The notes under the pieces are model-generated. The model did not search any database. It worked only from the letters and a program-made list of their open reading frames with translations, and was not told where the DNA came from. The position numbers and the translations under genes are program-made. Shown one piece after another: positions 38,573 through 48,956 of a stretch of 64,000 nucleotides of DNA. Source of the DNA: Lysobacter sp. HDW10 (GTDB taxonomy: Bacteria; Pseudomonadota; Gammaproteobacteria; Xanthomonadales; Xanthomonadaceae); contig NZ_CP049864.1 in the NCBI RefSeq assembly GCF_011300685.1, positions 248,001-312,000 on the forward strand, written 5' to 3'. Every line of letters starts with the position of its first letter. The stretch's first letter is position 1.

Positions 38573-39941
38573 GGTTTTCCCCCTCGAGTAGTGCGCTGAC
38601 AATGCGATCCATCGCACTGCCGCGCGAACCCTTGACCAAAATGCGAACCGGTGACGTCATGTCCGCCGCCAGTTGTGCGGCTAACGCTGCATGGCTTTCA
38701 AATACGCGTGCGCCCTCGCCGAATGCAGCAGCCGCTGAAGCACTCAGTTCACCGAGTGCGTACAAGCGTTGAATGCCTGCGGCCTTTGCACGACGACCGC
38801 TCTCTTCATGCAAAGCCACGGCGTCGCCACCCAGCTCACGCATGTCACCCAACACCAACCAGCGTTCGCCGCTGGCCGATGCCAATGTGTCGATGGCGGC
38901 GGCCAGCGAGCCAGGATTGGCGTTGTAGCTGTCGTCTACCAACACCGATCCGTTGCGCAAGGTTGTCGCGACCAAGCGGCCCTTGACCGGTTCGACGCCT
39001 TGCAACCCTTCAACAATCTGTGCAAACGGCACATCAAGCGCCATTGCCATTGCGGCCGCCGCGAGTGCGTTGGAAACGTTGTGACGACCGGGCATCGGCA
39101 AGTTCACTTGCGCGTTGCCGATCGGCATCACCAGTTGAAAGACAGCGTGTTCCGGTGTGCCTTGAATTTCGGTGGCGTACACGTCTGCTGTTGCGTCCAG
39201 TGCATAACGAATGACGCGACGACCTTGCGCGCGCTCCGCGAAGTAACCCGCAAACGCGTCGTCCGCATTGATGACGGCGGTACCGTTCATTTTGAGTGCG
39301 TCGTAGACGGCGGCTTTGGTGTCAGCCACACCGAGCAAGCTGCCCATGCGCTCTAGATGTGCAGGTGCGATGTTATTCACCAAGGCAACATCCGGCGCCG
39401 CTATGCGCGTGAGATACGCGATATCACCCGGCTTACCTGCGCCCATTTCGTACACGGCGATGGCGGCGTCTTCCGGTGCGGCAATCACAGATAGGGGCAG
39501 ACCGATTTCGTTGTTCAAATTGCCGGGGTTCGCATACGCGGCTTGACCAACCTGCAAGATCGACATCAGCAGCGTTTTGACGCTGGTCTTGCCGTTGCTG
39601 CCCGTGATGGCGGCCACACGCGTTGTGCGCTCTGCTTGGATGGCGCCTGCCAACACGGCCAGTGCCAGCTCGGTATTTGCCACAAGAATTTGCGGCACTT
39701 CAATGCCTTCAATCGCGCGCGACACCATCACCGCTTGTGCGCCCGCCTCTACGGCTTTCGCAACATGGTCATGGCCGTCGAAGTTTTCGCCCTTCAATGC
39801 AATGAACAGGGCTCGGCCCGTGTGCTGTGCAAGCGTGCGCGTATCCGTCGATACCGAATCAATGAGGCTGTCGGCATGTGCGTCGTCGTGGAGACGACCA
39901 CCACTCATGCGCGCAAGCGTTTTTACGTCGCGCGGCATCAT
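38562..39941 (-). CDS. murF: UDP-MurNAc-tripeptide--D-alanyl-D-alanine ligase MurF
   Basis: A 459-residue Mur ligase that adds the D-Ala-D-Ala dipeptide. The P-loop [18 protein letters not shown] lies near residue 112, the central domain has [14 protein letters not shown], and the C-terminal domain holds [15 protein letters not shown]. It overlaps murE by 4 bases. Confidence 0.96.
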   Translation of the reverse strand: MMPRDVKTLARMSGGRLHDDAHADSLIDSVSTDTRTLAQHTGRALFIALKGENFDGHDHVAKAVEAGAQAVMVSRAIEGIEVPQILVANTELALAVLAGAIQAERTTRVAAITGSNGKTSVKTLLMSILQVGQAAYANPGNLNNEIGLPLSVIAAPEDAAIAVYEMGAGKPGDIAYLTRIAAPDVALVNNIAPAHLERMGSLLGVADTKAAVYDALKMNGTAVINADDAFAGYFAERAQGRRVIRYALDATADVYATEIQGTPEHAVFQLVMPIGNAQVNLPMPGRHNVSNALAAAAMAMALDVPFAQIVEGLQGVEPVKGRLVATTLRNGSVLVDDSYNANPGSLAAAIDTLASASGERWLVLGDMRELGGDAVALHEESGRRAKAAGIQRLYALGELSASAAAAFGEGARVFESHAALAAQLAADMTSPVRILVKGSRGSAMDRIVSALLEGENHAA

Positions 39942-41452
39942 GGCGACCCCCCCTTCAACGCATCGCCGTCCGGGAACGGGTACGTCAACACGGCTTGCGC
40001 CACTTCGGTGTCATCGAAATGATGACGCACGTTGTTCACTTCTTGATAGTCTTCGTGGCCTTTGCCGGCAATCAGCACGACGTCACCGGCGTTAGCCATC
40101 TGAATCGCGCGTTTGATCGCTTGTGCGCGATCGCGAATGACTTCTGCATCTGCTGGTGACTGCATCCCTTCAAGAATCTGTTGGACGATGACGTCACCGT
40201 CTTCAGTGCGTGGGTTGTCGTCGGTGACGATGGCGAAGTCCGCCAATCGTTCTGCAATGCCACCCATTTGCGGGCGCTTGCCGGTATCGCGATCACCGCC
40301 GCAGCCAAACACACAAATGAGTTTCGTATCGGTGTGGATACGCAAGGTCTTCAAGGCTTGCTCGAGCGCGTCCGGCGTATGCGCGTAATCGACGACGACC
40401 AACGGATGGTTGCCGCCACCGAGCTTGTTCATGCGACCGTGGATGGGTTGCAAGGCGCCTAATGTGCCTGCGATATCACGCGCGTCGTGATTTTGTGCCC
40501 AAAGGACACCCGCAACGGCGAGCAAGTTGTCGACATTGAAACGACCCAGCAAAGACGAATGCACGGTATGCATTTCGTCGCCGACAAACAATTCAAAGTG
40601 GATGCCGTCTGTGTTGAAACGCAGATCACCTGCACGAATATCGGCGCCCTGCGCCCCTTCCGCACTGGTACGAATCGCACGCACATCGTCCGCGAGCGTG
40701 TCGACCAACGTGTTACCGAAGGCATCATCAATATTGATGACCGCTGCGGTCAAAGAAGGCCATTGAAACAAGCGGCGCTTTGCATCGCCGTAGGCTTCCA
40801 TGGTGCCGTGGTAATCGAGATGGTCACGCGTGAGGTTGCTAAAGACCGCGATATCGAAAGCAATGCCATCGACGCGACCTTGGTCGAGTGCATGGGAGCT
40901 CACTTCCATGACCACAGCACTCGCACCTTGCGCGTGCATGTCGGCAATCAATGCGTGGGTTTCTAGCACCAGCGGTGTGGTGAACCCTGTGGCAACTTCT
41001 TTGCCGTGCAAACCTGCGCCCAAGGTGCCGATCGTGCCAACCGTTTCACCCAAGCGCGACCAAGCTTGCGCAATCAATTGTGTGGTCGACGTCTTGCCAT
41101 TGGTGCCGGTCACACCCACAACTTCCATCGCGTCGGTCACATTGCCGTACAAACGATTGGCCAACAGATCCAAGTGCATGCTGAGACCCGGCACTTCAAT
41201 CGCATCTGCAGGCACTTCAATGCCCTCGGCCAACGGGCCTTCAAACAGAATGGCGACAGCACCCTTCTCACGCGCGGCTTGTGCAAAACGCAAACCGTGC
41301 TGGTGGCCTTCGCCACGCGGCGGCAAAATTGCCACAAAGACATCGCCCGGTTGAATCAAGCGACTGTCTTGCTTAAGGCCTGTGACATCGACGTCGCGAT
41401 TGACCGCGACGAGGCCCGTCAGCAAGTCGTTCAATTTCATCACGGCGCTCAC
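39938..41452 (-). CDS. murE: UDP-MurNAc-L-Ala-D-Glu--meso-diaminopimelate ligase MurE
   Basis: A 504-residue Mur ligase. The P-loop [17 protein letters not shown] is near residue 114. The DNPRTEDG motif in the C-terminal domain is the DNPR signature that selects meso-diaminopimelate, as expected in a Gram-negative. The GTG at 41452 overlaps the ftsI stop (GTGA); an ATG at 41440 is the alternative start. Confidence 0.96.
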   Translation of the reverse strand: MSAVMKLNDLLTGLVAVNRDVDVTGLKQDSRLIQPGDVFVAILPPRGEGHQHGLRFAQAAREKGAVAILFEGPLAEGIEVPADAIEVPGLSMHLDLLANRLYGNVTDAMEVVGVTGTNGKTSTTQLIAQAWSRLGETVGTIGTLGAGLHGKEVATGFTTPLVLETHALIADMHAQGASAVVMEVSSHALDQGRVDGIAFDIAVFSNLTRDHLDYHGTMEAYGDAKRRLFQWPSLTAAVINIDDAFGNTLVDTLADDVRAIRTSAEGAQGADIRAGDLRFNTDGIHFELFVGDEMHTVHSSLLGRFNVDNLLAVAGVLWAQNHDARDIAGTLGALQPIHGRMNKLGGGNHPLVVVDYAHTPDALEQALKTLRIHTDTKLICVFGCGGDRDTGKRPQMGGIAERLADFAIVTDDNPRTEDGDVIVQQILEGMQSPADAEVIRDRAQAIKRAIQMANAGDVVLIAGKGHEDYQEVNNVRHHFDDTEVAQAVLTYPFPDGDALKGGSP

Positions 41453-43221
41453 GGTGTCACGCTCCGCACAGGTTGAACGGCGGGCGTCTTGGCTTTGCTA
41501 TTTGCGGCCAACCAGCTTTGCAAATCATCCGGCGGGACGTCGTCGAGACGCAGCGCGCCTTCGATCACGTTGCGGAAGACCGGTGCCGACACCGTGCCGC
41601 CGTAATAGCCGCGCTTCGAGGGATCCGGACTGTTGATCACAACGACCATCGAGAAACGCGGATTGTCGACCGGCGCGACGCCTGCAAAGAAAGCGAAATA
41701 GCGACGCGAGTAACCGCCGCCGCTGGCAATCCGAGCCGTGCCGGTCTTGCCTGCAACGTGGTAACCCAAGATGGCGGCTTGCGTGGCCGTGCCACCGGGC
41801 TCGGTCACCGTTTGCATCATCTTCATGACTTCATTGGCGACTTTCGGCGACAAGACATCCTTGCCTTCATCGCTGCCGCCTTTGAGGAAGGTCGGCGTAT
41901 GTGCATGACCGTCATTGGCCAAGGTGGCGTAGGCATGCGCCACTTGCAGCGGCGTCACCGACAAGCTGTAGCCATAAGACATGGTTTGCTTTTGTGTACC
42001 GTCCCAACGTGAGGGATCGGCCAAAATGCCCGCACCTTCGCCAGGGAAGCCGCTATTGGTGCGTTGGCCGTAGCCCATCTTGCGAATGAAGTCGTAGAAC
42101 TGTCGGTCACTCAATCGACGCACGACCAATGACATGCCGACGTTCGAACTCTTCGTGATGAGACCTGTCGTCGTTAGCGTGCCGTGGTTGCTCGTGTCTT
42201 CCGTGCGGTATTTACCGTTCGCAATCCAACCGGGTGATGTGTTCCACAACGTATTCGGTGTGATCTTGCCTGCTTCGAGCGCCGCTGCAACAGTCAAGGG
42301 CTTGATCGTCGAACCGGGTTCGAACAAGTCGGTGACTGCGCGATTACGATGTGCGTCGCGCTTGCTGCCGGTGACCGCATTCGGATTGAACGAAGGCACA
42401 TTGGCCATCGCCAACACTTCGCCAGTGCGAATATCGAGCACCACCGCCGAACCACTGATAGCGCCGCTTTCTTCGACGGCTTTGTTCAGTTCGCGATAGG
42501 TCAAGTATTGAATGCGGCGATCAATGCTCAGTGCCAGGTCTTTGCCCGGCTCTGCAGCTTCCAACAAGTCCACACTTTCTACTGCACGGCCACGACGATC
42601 GCGCAACACGCGCTGCTTGCCCGGCTTGCCGCTCAACCATTCGTCAAAGGCCAACTCCATGCCTTCTTGGCCATGGTCATCGATATTGGTGAATCCCAAG
42701 ACGTGCGCGATGGCCTCGCCTTGCGGATAAAAACGCTTGAATTCGCGCTGCCCGTACACGCCCGGAATATTCAGGGCCAGCACTTTTTGCGCCACCGCCG
42801 GGTTGATGCGACGACGCAACCAAAGAAATTCTTTCTTTGATTTTTCAGAGATCATCCGCGCCAACTCGGCGCGCGGATATTGCAAGGCATCTGCAAGGCG
42901 ATTGATCTCGCGCGGATTGTTGGCGATGTCTTGCGGGTTCACCCACAGCGACATCACCGGCGTTGAGACCGCCAAAGGCTCGCCGTGACGATCGGTGATC
43001 ATGCCGCGATTGATCGGGATTTCAACGTCACGTTGGTAGCGCTCGTTGCCTTCTTTACGATAGAAGTCCGAGTGGATGATTTGACGATCGACTGCAAACG
43101 CCAGCAGCGCAAAAGACGACAAGGCCAGCACGCCGCCCACAATCATCAAACGCTTGCGTACGTCATAACGCGAACGCGCGACACGCGGTGCGTTGTTGCC
43201 ACGTTGCGAACGAAACTTCAC
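41449..43221 (-). CDS. ftsI: Septal transpeptidase FtsI (PBP3)
   Basis: A 590-residue class B penicillin-binding protein. After a basic cytoplasmic tail there is one membrane helix (about residues 28-46), a pedestal domain and a transpeptidase domain with the active-site motifs STIK ([15 protein letters not shown]), SSN (TKSSNVGMS) and KTG (AGKTGTARI). The GTG start overlaps the ftsL stop. It cross-links septal peptidoglycan with FtsW. Confidence 0.97.
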   Translation of the reverse strand: MKFRSQRGNNAPRVARSRYDVRKRLMIVGGVLALSSFALLAFAVDRQIIHSDFYRKEGNERYQRDVEIPINRGMITDRHGEPLAVSTPVMSLWVNPQDIANNPREINRLADALQYPRAELARMISEKSKKEFLWLRRRINPAVAQKVLALNIPGVYGQREFKRFYPQGEAIAHVLGFTNIDDHGQEGMELAFDEWLSGKPGKQRVLRDRRGRAVESVDLLEAAEPGKDLALSIDRRIQYLTYRELNKAVEESGAISGSAVVLDIRTGEVLAMANVPSFNPNAVTGSKRDAHRNRAVTDLFEPGSTIKPLTVAAALEAGKITPNTLWNTSPGWIANGKYRTEDTSNHGTLTTTGLITKSSNVGMSLVVRRLSDRQFYDFIRKMGYGQRTNSGFPGEGAGILADPSRWDGTQKQTMSYGYSLSVTPLQVAHAYATLANDGHAHTPTFLKGGSDEGKDVLSPKVANEVMKMMQTVTEPGGTATQAAILGYHVAGKTGTARIASGGGYSRRYFAFFAGVAPVDNPRFSMVVVINSPDPSKRGYYGGTVSAPVFRNVIEGALRLDDVPPDDLQSWLAANSKAKTPAVQPVRSVTP

Positions 43222-43484
43222 GGTCGCACCGCCACAGTATCTTGCGGTGCGGGATTGATCATGCCCAAGTGTTCGCGCGCGGCACGATCAATCAGGGTCG
43301 GCTCAGCCATCGTCGCTTGTTCCAATTGCAATTGGCTGAAGTTCAAATCGAGTTCGTCGCGCGCTTTTTCGAGCTTGCGCAGTTCGGCAAACAACTGACG
43401 ATGACGGAAACGGTCATAGGCGACCGCCAAACCACTCGCCACGTTGGCCGTTAGGAGTAGGACAAAGACGAACCAGCGGATCAC
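43218..43484 (-). CDS. ftsL: Cell division protein FtsL
   Basis: An 88-residue bitopic protein: a membrane helix at residues 2-20 ([20 protein letters not shown]), then a coiled coil rich in Leu, Glu and Arg. It forms the FtsQLB complex. Short size, position between rsmH and ftsI, and GTGA overlaps on both sides support the call. Sequence conservation in this family is low. Confidence 0.92.
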   Translation of the reverse strand: MIRWFVFVLLLTANVASGLAVAYDRFRHRQLFAELRKLEKARDELDLNFSQLQLEQATMAEPTLIDRAAREHLGMINPAPQDTVAVRP

Positions 43485-44431
43485 GCCGCCTGCTCCAAGG
43501 TGCGTTCGGCCACGCGCAATACCGCGCTGCGTGCGCGCGGATTCTGTGCCACTTCTTCTGCGCTCGCTTTCGCGGCTTTGCCCACTTCACGCAGAGTCAG
43601 CGGCGGTGCTGCCAATTCCGGCATACGACGATTACCCGCCGGTGCCTTCGCATGCTGCACGATGAATTGCTTGACGATGCGATCTTCCAGCGAATGAAAG
43701 CTGATGACAGCCAGTCGACCTTCCGGACGCAGTCGCGCATGCGCTGCATCCAAGCCGAGCTTGAGGTCGTCGAGTTCGCGATTGATGTAGATGCGAATCG
43801 CTTGAAAGCTACGCGTTGCGGGGTGGATCCCATCGCGACCACGCGGCATGACATTGGCGATCAGTTGTGCGAGTTCTGCGGTGCGCAGGATCGGTGCTTG
43901 TGCGCGCTTTTCAACGATTGCACGTGCGATGCGGCGGCTTTGACGTTCTTCGCCATATAGGAATAGAACATCGGCAATATCTTTTTCGGACGCTTCCGCA
44001 ATCCACTCGGCAGCGCTCGGGCTGCGCGTGGTGTCCATGCGCATGTCCAAGGGGCCATCTTTGCTAAAGCTAAAGCCACGCTCTGCGACATCCAACTGCG
44101 GCGAAGAAACACCGAGGTCGAACAAGATGCCGTCCAAGCCCGATGCCGTCGCATCCCACTCTGCGAGGTCGGCGAAGCTGCCTTGGTAAATGGACACGCG
44201 CGCATCGCCAGCAAAATGCGTACGCGCTTCGCTGATCGCGACCGGATCCTTATCCATCAAGAGCAAACGACCGTTTGCACCCAGTTGTGACAACACACCG
44301 CGCGCATGACCGCCGCGTCCAAATGTGCCGTCCAAATAGGTACCGTCTTGCTTCACCCGCAGGGCCTCGATCACTTCTGCAAACATCACTGGCAGGTGTT
44401 CGGCGCGCGTGGTCGCGTCTACCGCTGCCAC
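43481..44431 (-). CDS. rsmH: 16S rRNA (cytosine1402-N4)-methyltransferase RsmH
   Basis: A 316-residue class I methyltransferase (old name MraW). The start [15 protein letters not shown], the SAM motif [14 protein letters not shown], the [15 protein letters not shown] segment and [14 protein letters not shown] near the C-terminus are family signatures. It modifies C1402 in the ribosomal P site. The start is GTG, one base after the mraZ stop. Confidence 0.96.
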   Translation of the reverse strand: MAAVDATTRAEHLPVMFAEVIEALRVKQDGTYLDGTFGRGGHARGVLSQLGANGRLLLMDKDPVAISEARTHFAGDARVSIYQGSFADLAEWDATASGLDGILFDLGVSSPQLDVAERGFSFSKDGPLDMRMDTTRSPSAAEWIAEASEKDIADVLFLYGEERQSRRIARAIVEKRAQAPILRTAELAQLIANVMPRGRDGIHPATRSFQAIRIYINRELDDLKLGLDAAHARLRPEGRLAVISFHSLEDRIVKQFIVQHAKAPAGNRRMPELAAPPLTLREVGKAAKASAEEVAQNPRARSAVLRVAERTLEQAA

Positions 44432-44432
44432 G

Positions 44433-44873
44433 TTAAATCCTCAGCTCCAGCATTTCAGGGGTGATGTCATCACCCACCGTTTGTTCGATCTGCGCTTGAT
44501 GCGCTTTTTCCGTCCAAAGTTCGAAGCGGTCATCCATGCCGAGCAAAATCGTTTTCTTCTCGATGCCGAGGGTCAAACGCATGCTTTGCGGAATACTGAT
44601 GCGGCCATTGCCATCGACTTCCACCATCGACGCCGAACCGATCAACTTGCGCTGAAGTTGGCGATGCTTGGCCGAGGCGTTGGGCAATTTGGCGACTTGC
44701 GCGCGGACGTTTTCATAGACCTCTACCGGGTAGATGAAAAGCGAGCCGTTTTCGTAGGGGTTGTAGGTAAAGACCAGACGATTACCCTGAGCGGCCACGG
44801 CGTCACGATAGGCGGCCGGAATAGCCAGCCTGCCCTTGTCGTCTACCGTGATAGCGGTCTCACCTTGAAACAT
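44433..44873 (-). CDS. mraZ: Transcriptional regulator MraZ
   Basis: A 146-residue protein with two SpoVT/AbrB-like DNA-binding units ([15 protein letters not shown] near residue 10 and [17 protein letters not shown] near residue 90). MraZ forms ring-shaped oligomers and represses its own dcw operon by binding TGGG-type repeats, which are present just upstream. The start is ATG at 44873 ([10 protein letters not shown]), the family norm; the frame to 44987 runs into the operator. Confidence 0.95.
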   Translation of the reverse strand: MFQGETAITVDDKGRLAIPAAYRDAVAAQGNRLVFTYNPYENGSLFIYPVEVYENVRAQVAKLPNASAKHRQLQRKLIGSASMVEVDGNGRISIPQSMRLTLGIEKKTILLGMDDRFELWTEKAHQAQIEQTVGDDITPEMLELRI

Positions 44874-44913
44874 CGTCGGAGTCGTCTGAAGTTTTGGATT
44901 GTGAAGGAAGTTT

Positions 44914-44957
44914 TCCACTGGAAACCACAAAACCCCATGGCTCCCCACTGACGCCCA
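44914..44957 (-). promoter_or_regulatory. Array of MraZ boxes
   Basis: Reading the minus strand, TGGG occurs at 44957-44954, 44947-44944 and 44937-44934, followed at the same pitch by TGGT (44927-44924) and TGGA (44917-44914). The spacing is exactly 10 bp, as in known MraZ operators (TGGGN repeats separated by 5 bases). The array overlaps the -10 region and the untranslated leader. Confidence 0.85.
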
Positions 44958-44984
44958 CCTTAGCAGTTGACCAAAAGATGTCAA
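44957..44984 (-). promoter_or_regulatory. Predicted dcw promoter upstream of mraZ
   Basis: The minus strand shows a perfect -35 TTGACA (44984-44979) and, 16 bases on, TAAGGT (44962-44957) as a weak -10. The -10 touches the first MraZ box, which fits repression by MraZ. Confidence 0.6.
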
Positions 44985-45027
44985 CAAGCGGTTTTGCGCC
45001 GAATCACCAATGCAGTCAATGACTTGC

Positions 45028-45091
45028 GAACGACTTTAGAAAGTTGTTCAAGGTTTATCCACAAGCGTTTGTTTTGTCTCAAATATTGAGA
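45028..45091. promoter_or_regulatory. DnaA box flanked by two dyads, upstream of the dcw promoter
   Basis: TTATCCACA at 45055-45063 matches the DnaA box consensus exactly. Left of it is a 22-bp dyad (GAACGACTTT-ag-AAAGTTGTTC, 45028-45049, one mismatch). Right of it is TCTCAA-ata-TTGAGA (45077-45091). A further dyad, CCCCTG…CAGGGG, lies at 45110-45129. No gene is seen in the interval 44874-45195. Confidence 0.5.
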
Positions 45092-45195
45092 TTGGGCGAT
45101 TTCACATGTCCCCTGTTCAGATTCAGGGGGACGATTTTCTGTGCAATCCCATTTATGTTGCGCCGCAGCAATACGCTGGCGATTTTGCGCAAAAA

Positions 45196-45550
45196 GAAGT
45201 GCGGAGCCGGCCGATAAGCCGGGTTCTGTCGTGGGCAATCATTCGTCTAGGCCTTGCGTCACCGCAAGGCTCAAGCAACCTACCCGGAGACACTGCGGGC
45301 CGCAGCGTAGCCTCCCTATTTGGTCTTGCTCCCGATGGGGTTTGCCATACCGGCCGGTTGCCCGGCTCGCGGTGCGCTCTTACCGCACCATTTCACCCTT
45401 ACCGTCCTGCCGAAGCAGGCTTAGGCGGTATCTTTCTGTTGCACTTTCCGTCGGCTTTCACCGCCCAGGCGTTACCTGGCATCGCGCCCTGTGGAGCCCG
45501 GACTTTCCTCGACGTTTGCACGCCGCGATTGCCTGGCCGACTCCGCGCCG
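45196..45550 (-). ncRNA. rnpB: RNase P RNA (bacterial class A)
   Basis: About 350 nt on the minus strand. The universally conserved P4 region is seen as GAGGAAAGTCCGGGCTCCAC near the 5' end, with ACAGAACCCGGCTTATCGG close to the 3' end. The two ends pair as helix P1 (GCGGAGTCGGCC with GGCCGGCTCCGC). The transcript ends in CACTTCTTTTT, a T-rich tail. The 5' boundary is approximate. It begins only about ten bases after the rsmI stop, so its promoter must lie inside rsmI or it is cut from that transcript. The open frames on the plus strand here are artefacts. Confidence 0.95.
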
Positions 45551-45558
45551 GCATTGTC

Positions 45559-46395
45559 TCACGCTTGTGCGTCGCCCCCATAGAGGGCTTTGCGTGAGGC
45601 GCCGCTCAATTCAGCGGCGATCTTGGCGGCCACCGAAGGCTTCAAGTGCTCACTCAAGACCTTGTAGATGCGTTGGCCTTCAATCAGTTTCGCGTCTTCA
45701 GATTCCGGCGCACCTGAAACCAAGACCACGAATTCCCCTTTCTGTTGGTTGTGATCTGCATTGACGCGCGCGAGTACCGCTTCAATCGAACCGTCCAGCA
45801 CGGTTTCAAACAATTTGGTGAGCTCGCGTGCGATGACGATGTGTCGTTGCGCACCGAAGGTTTCTAGCGCGTCCTGCAAATGTTCGACGATGCGATGCGA
45901 GGATTCGTAGAAAATGACCGTGCGGTTTTCAGACGCCAGCGTTTGCATACGCGCTCTGCGCGCAGAAGATTTGCTCGATAAAAAGCCTTCAAATACAAAC
46001 TTGTCACTCGGCAATCCCGCAACACTCAGCGCGGCAACCAATGCGGAAGCCCCCGGGACGGGCGAGACTTTGAACCCCGCCTCGCGCGCGGCACGCACCA
46101 ATCTAAAGCCCGGATCACTCACCAGCGGTGTGCCAGCGTCAGACACCAAGGCAACAGAAGCCCCTTGCTGCATCCGCTCGATGATCTGTTCAGCGGCGGC
46201 GTCTTCGTTGTGATCGTGCAATGCGAACAGCGGCTTATCGATGCCGAAATGCGACAACAAAGGGCGCGTATGCCGCGTGTCCTCTGCACAAATCAAATCG
46301 ACGCGACGCAGCGTCTCTATTGCACGCTCACTGATATCGCCCAGATTCCCAATCGGCGTCGCGACCACATGGAGGACACCCTTTTCAGACTTCAT
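45559..46395 (-). CDS. rsmI: 16S rRNA (cytidine1402-2'-O)-methyltransferase RsmI
   Basis: About 278 residues of the tetrapyrrole-methylase fold. The start LHVVATPIGNLGDISERAIETL, the CAEDTRHTRPLLSHFGI region and ALVSDAGTPLVSDPG are signatures of RsmI. It adds the 2'-O-methyl group on the same C1402 that RsmH methylates. The ATG at 46395 is used; a GTG one codon earlier also fits. It diverges from the LpoA-like gene, as in many Gammaproteobacteria. Confidence 0.95.
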   Translation of the reverse strand: MKSEKGVLHVVATPIGNLGDISERAIETLRRVDLICAEDTRHTRPLLSHFGIDKPLFALHDHNEDAAAEQIIERMQQGASVALVSDAGTPLVSDPGFRLVRAAREAGFKVSPVPGASALVAALSVAGLPSDKFVFEGFLSSKSSARRARMQTLASENRTVIFYESSHRIVEHLQDALETFGAQRHIVIARELTKLFETVLDGSIEAVLARVNADHNQQKGEFVVLVSGAPESEDAKLIEGQRIYKVLSEHLKPSVAAKIAAELSGASRKALYGGDAQA

Positions 46396-46453
46396 CACCG
46401 TGATTCACATGCGGGGAAAGGTAGAATCCTAACCTTGACCGATGGAGGACTGC

Positions 46454-47572
46454 ATGCGCCTTGTGACCTTGAAGATGAGCGCCGTGATCGCCGCCAGCTT
46501 GCTGTTGGGTGCGTGCGCAAGCACCCGCAATGTGAACACGGGGCCAAAACAGCCCACCGTCGTACGCAATACCGCGCATTACGACATGAGTAAACGTGCG
46601 CCTGCAGATCGCGATGGCTATCAGCCGCCGAACAAGCTTGCCGTGTTGCTGCCGCTTACCGGTAGCGCAGCGACCGCAGCCAAACCCGTGCGCGACGGCT
46701 TCTTGAACGCGTACTACAACGAGAAGCGCGCGCGCCCGCCGTTGAAGTTCTATGACACCTCGAAGGGTGTGTCCGTCGCCTATGCCAAAGCAGTGGCAGA
46801 GGGCGCCGACTTCGTAGTCGGCCCGCTGCTGCGCGACGAGGTGACGTCTTTGTTTGCGAAGCCCGATGCAGAACTCACGGTGCCGACATTGGCACTGAAC
46901 CGCGCACAAGCGGCGACACCCGGTGGCAGCGTGAGCTATGCACTGACACCTGAAGACGAAGCCATGGCGATTGCCAACGCCATGCGCAGTGCCGGTTTGA
47001 AACACGTATTGATCTTCACGACCGCCGACACCACGCAACGTCGCGCGGCAGATGCCTTTGCAGCGCAGTACAAATTGCAAGGTGCGATGGCAAGTGCGCC
47101 TGTGGTTGTCAATCTGAAATCAGAAACATTGAATGCCGATATTGCAGGCGCGATTGCTGCAGAAGCAAAAACCAACGGCAAGATTGACGGTGTGTTCTTC
47201 ACCACCCGTGGCGACGTTGTGCGTGCCGTTGTGCCGATGTTCGCTAGCACACCCGTCGCGAACGTACCGCGCATGGCGACCTCGCAAATTCAATTGGGTA
47301 ACTCCGGCGCAACGGATATGCCGGTTTTGGATGGCATTCGGTTTCCGCTCGACTATGACGTCGAAAGCCAAGGGGCCGGCAAAGCCGCATCACGCTTGCG
47401 CGACTTCGGCAACGATGCATGGTTGATTACGGCCTACCTCGGTCGCATCGCTTCCGGCGAACATCGCTTGAACGGTATGACCGGCAAGCTCGGTTTGAAC
47501 AACGCCGGATTGATCGTGCGTGATCCGGAATGGTCGATTTATCGCAATGGCGTCCCGGTCTCCGCGCCCTGA
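46454..47572 (+). CDS. LpoA-like lipoprotein, penicillin-binding protein activator
   Basis: A 372-residue lipoprotein with GGAGGAC before the ATG at 46454. The signal peptide ends in the lipobox LLLGAC (Cys at about residue 21). After a short linker comes a periplasmic-binding-protein-like domain (KLAVLLPLTGSAATAAKPVRDGFLNAYY…), as in the C-terminal half of LpoA/YraM. The N-terminal TPR-rich domain of E. coli LpoA is missing, which I believe is normal for this family branch. The role of activating PBP1A is inferred by homology. Its neighbours rsmI and yraN are the usual ones. Confidence 0.85.
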   Translation: MRLVTLKMSAVIAASLLLGACASTRNVNTGPKQPTVVRNTAHYDMSKRAPADRDGYQPPNKLAVLLPLTGSAATAAKPVRDGFLNAYYNEKRARPPLKFYDTSKGVSVAYAKAVAEGADFVVGPLLRDEVTSLFAKPDAELTVPTLALNRAQAATPGGSVSYALTPEDEAMAIANAMRSAGLKHVLIFTTADTTQRRAADAFAAQYKLQGAMASAPVVVNLKSETLNADIAGAIAAEAKTNGKIDGVFFTTRGDVVRAVVPMFASTPVANVPRMATSQIQLGNSGATDMPVLDGIRFPLDYDVESQGAGKAASRLRDFGNDAWLITAYLGRIASGEHRLNGMTGKLGLNNAGLIVRDPEWSIYRNGVPVSAP

Positions 47573-47582
47573 CGCAAGAACG

Positions 47583-47957
47583 ATGAACCGTCGTGCCCAA
47601 GGCGCGCAGATCGAAAGGTCTGCGCGTTTTTTCTTGTGTGAGAAAGGACTGACACCTTTTGCGGAGAATGCTTACGCGCGTGTCGGTGAAATCGATCTTG
47701 TGATGCGTGATGCAGATGCGTTGGTCTTTGTGGAAGTGCGCTATCGCGCAACCGATTCACATGGTGGTGCATTGGCGTCAGTGGATTGGCACAAGCAGCG
47801 AAAACTTATTCGCGCCGCTGAGATGTTTCTGATGCGTCATCCGCGCCTTGCACAGTTACCGTGCAGGTTTGACGTGGTGTGTGTGACGGGTGCCTTGACC
47901 ACACCTGAGTTTGTTTGGGTGCGTGATGCGTTTCGTGTCGATGATGTGTATCGATAG
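47583..47957 (+). CDS. yraN: UPF0102 family protein YraN
   Basis: A 124-residue protein of the YraN family with a nuclease-like fold. The conserved core is visible as ARVGEIDLVMRDADALVFVEVRYR (an E-x-D…EVR pattern reminiscent of PD-(D/E)xK nucleases), followed by FDVVCVTG. Function is not firmly established. I chose the ATG at 47583, just after the LpoA-like stop; a start at 47547 would overlap that gene. Confidence 0.87.
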   Translation: MNRRAQGAQIERSARFFLCEKGLTPFAENAYARVGEIDLVMRDADALVFVEVRYRATDSHGGALASVDWHKQRKLIRAAEMFLMRHPRLAQLPCRFDVVCVTGALTTPEFVWVRDAFRVDDVYR

Positions 47958-48005
47958 GCGCGATGTTTCGTGACTGTACTTGGCTAACGCACGCGTGACG
48001 CACGA

Positions 48006-48956
48006 TCAGAAGTGCGAATGCCCGCGATGACCGTGTGCAATCGGCACACCATGTCGCAACACTTCTACCCCCTGCCCCGCTACACAGGTACCAATCCGCG
48101 TCAGCGAGAGCGAGAGCGCACCGGCGAGTTCAAGCAGCGCGCTTTGACACGCCGGGTCCGCGGTAAAACAGAGCGCGTAGTCATCCCCTGAGGACTGCAA
48201 TTGCAATCGTTCTTTACGACCCGCGAGCGCATCAAAATCCGCAGAGCTTGGGAGGTGATCGACATTCACCCGTGCGGCCAATCCGCTTGCCGTTGCGATA
48301 TGGCCCAAGTCTTGCAGAATTCCATCGCTGACATCGATACAACTGGTGGCCAAAGAGCGCAACGCCTTACCCAATGCGACTTGTGGCTCGGGCCGATCGA
48401 GTGCTTCAAGCAATGGATGCGGCACGGACTCTGACGCCAGCATGCGGCGCAACGCGAGCGCGGCGTCACCCAAGGTGCCGCTGACCCATATGTCGTCACC
48501 TACGTGTGCGCCACTGCGCTTCAATGCCAAGCCATCTGGCACAAAGCCGCAGGCCGTGACTGAAATTGAAAGTGGACCGCGCGTGGTGTCGCCACCGACC
48601 AACGCCACGTTATGCGCTGCCGCGAGTTCAAAGAAACCCGTCGTAAATCGCGACAGCCAGCGCGCGTCGGATTCCGGCAAACATAGATTCAACAAACACC
48701 ACGCAGGCGTGGCGCCCATCGCAGCCAGGTCAGAAAGATTGACGGCCAACGACTTCCACCCGATGGATTCAGGGTCGGTACCGGTCGGGAAATGGATACC
48801 TTCATTCAAGGTGTCGCTGCACAACACCAAGCTATGCGCGTCGGGCACATGCAGCAATGCAGCGTCGTCACCAATGCCAACGCGTACATCCGGACGGTCG
48901 ACACTTTGCTGTGCACGAATGAATTCGATCAGATCGAACTCACCCGCAGATTTCAT
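48006..48956 (-). CDS. thiL: Thiamine-monophosphate kinase
   Basis: A 316-residue enzyme that phosphorylates thiamine monophosphate to the active diphosphate. The N-terminal EFDLIEFI and VGIGDDAALLHVP motifs, NLSDLAAMGATPAWCLL and DVSDGILQDLGHI are typical. The ATG at 48956 overlaps the nusB stop (ATGA); the frame extending to 48992 was rejected. nusB-thiL linkage to riboflavin genes is common in proteobacteria. Confidence 0.95.
   Translation of the reverse strand: MKSAGEFDLIEFIRAQQSVDRPDVRVGIGDDAALLHVPDAHSLVLCSDTLNEGIHFPTGTDPESIGWKSLAVNLSDLAAMGATPAWCLLNLCLPESDARWLSRFTTGFFELAAAHNVALVGGDTTRGPLSISVTACGFVPDGLALKRSGAHVGDDIWVSGTLGDAALALRRMLASESVPHPLLEALDRPEPQVALGKALRSLATSCIDVSDGILQDLGHIATASGLAARVNVDHLPSSADFDALAGRKERLQLQSSGDDYALCFTADPACQSALLELAGALSLSLTRIGTCVAGQGVEVLRHGVPIAHGHRGHSHF

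Noticed and set aside
45106-45764. Two plus-strand open frames of 160-210 codons
   Set aside because: They run across the RNase P RNA and the 3' end of rsmI on the opposite strand. Their codons follow the conserved RNA, so they are artefacts.
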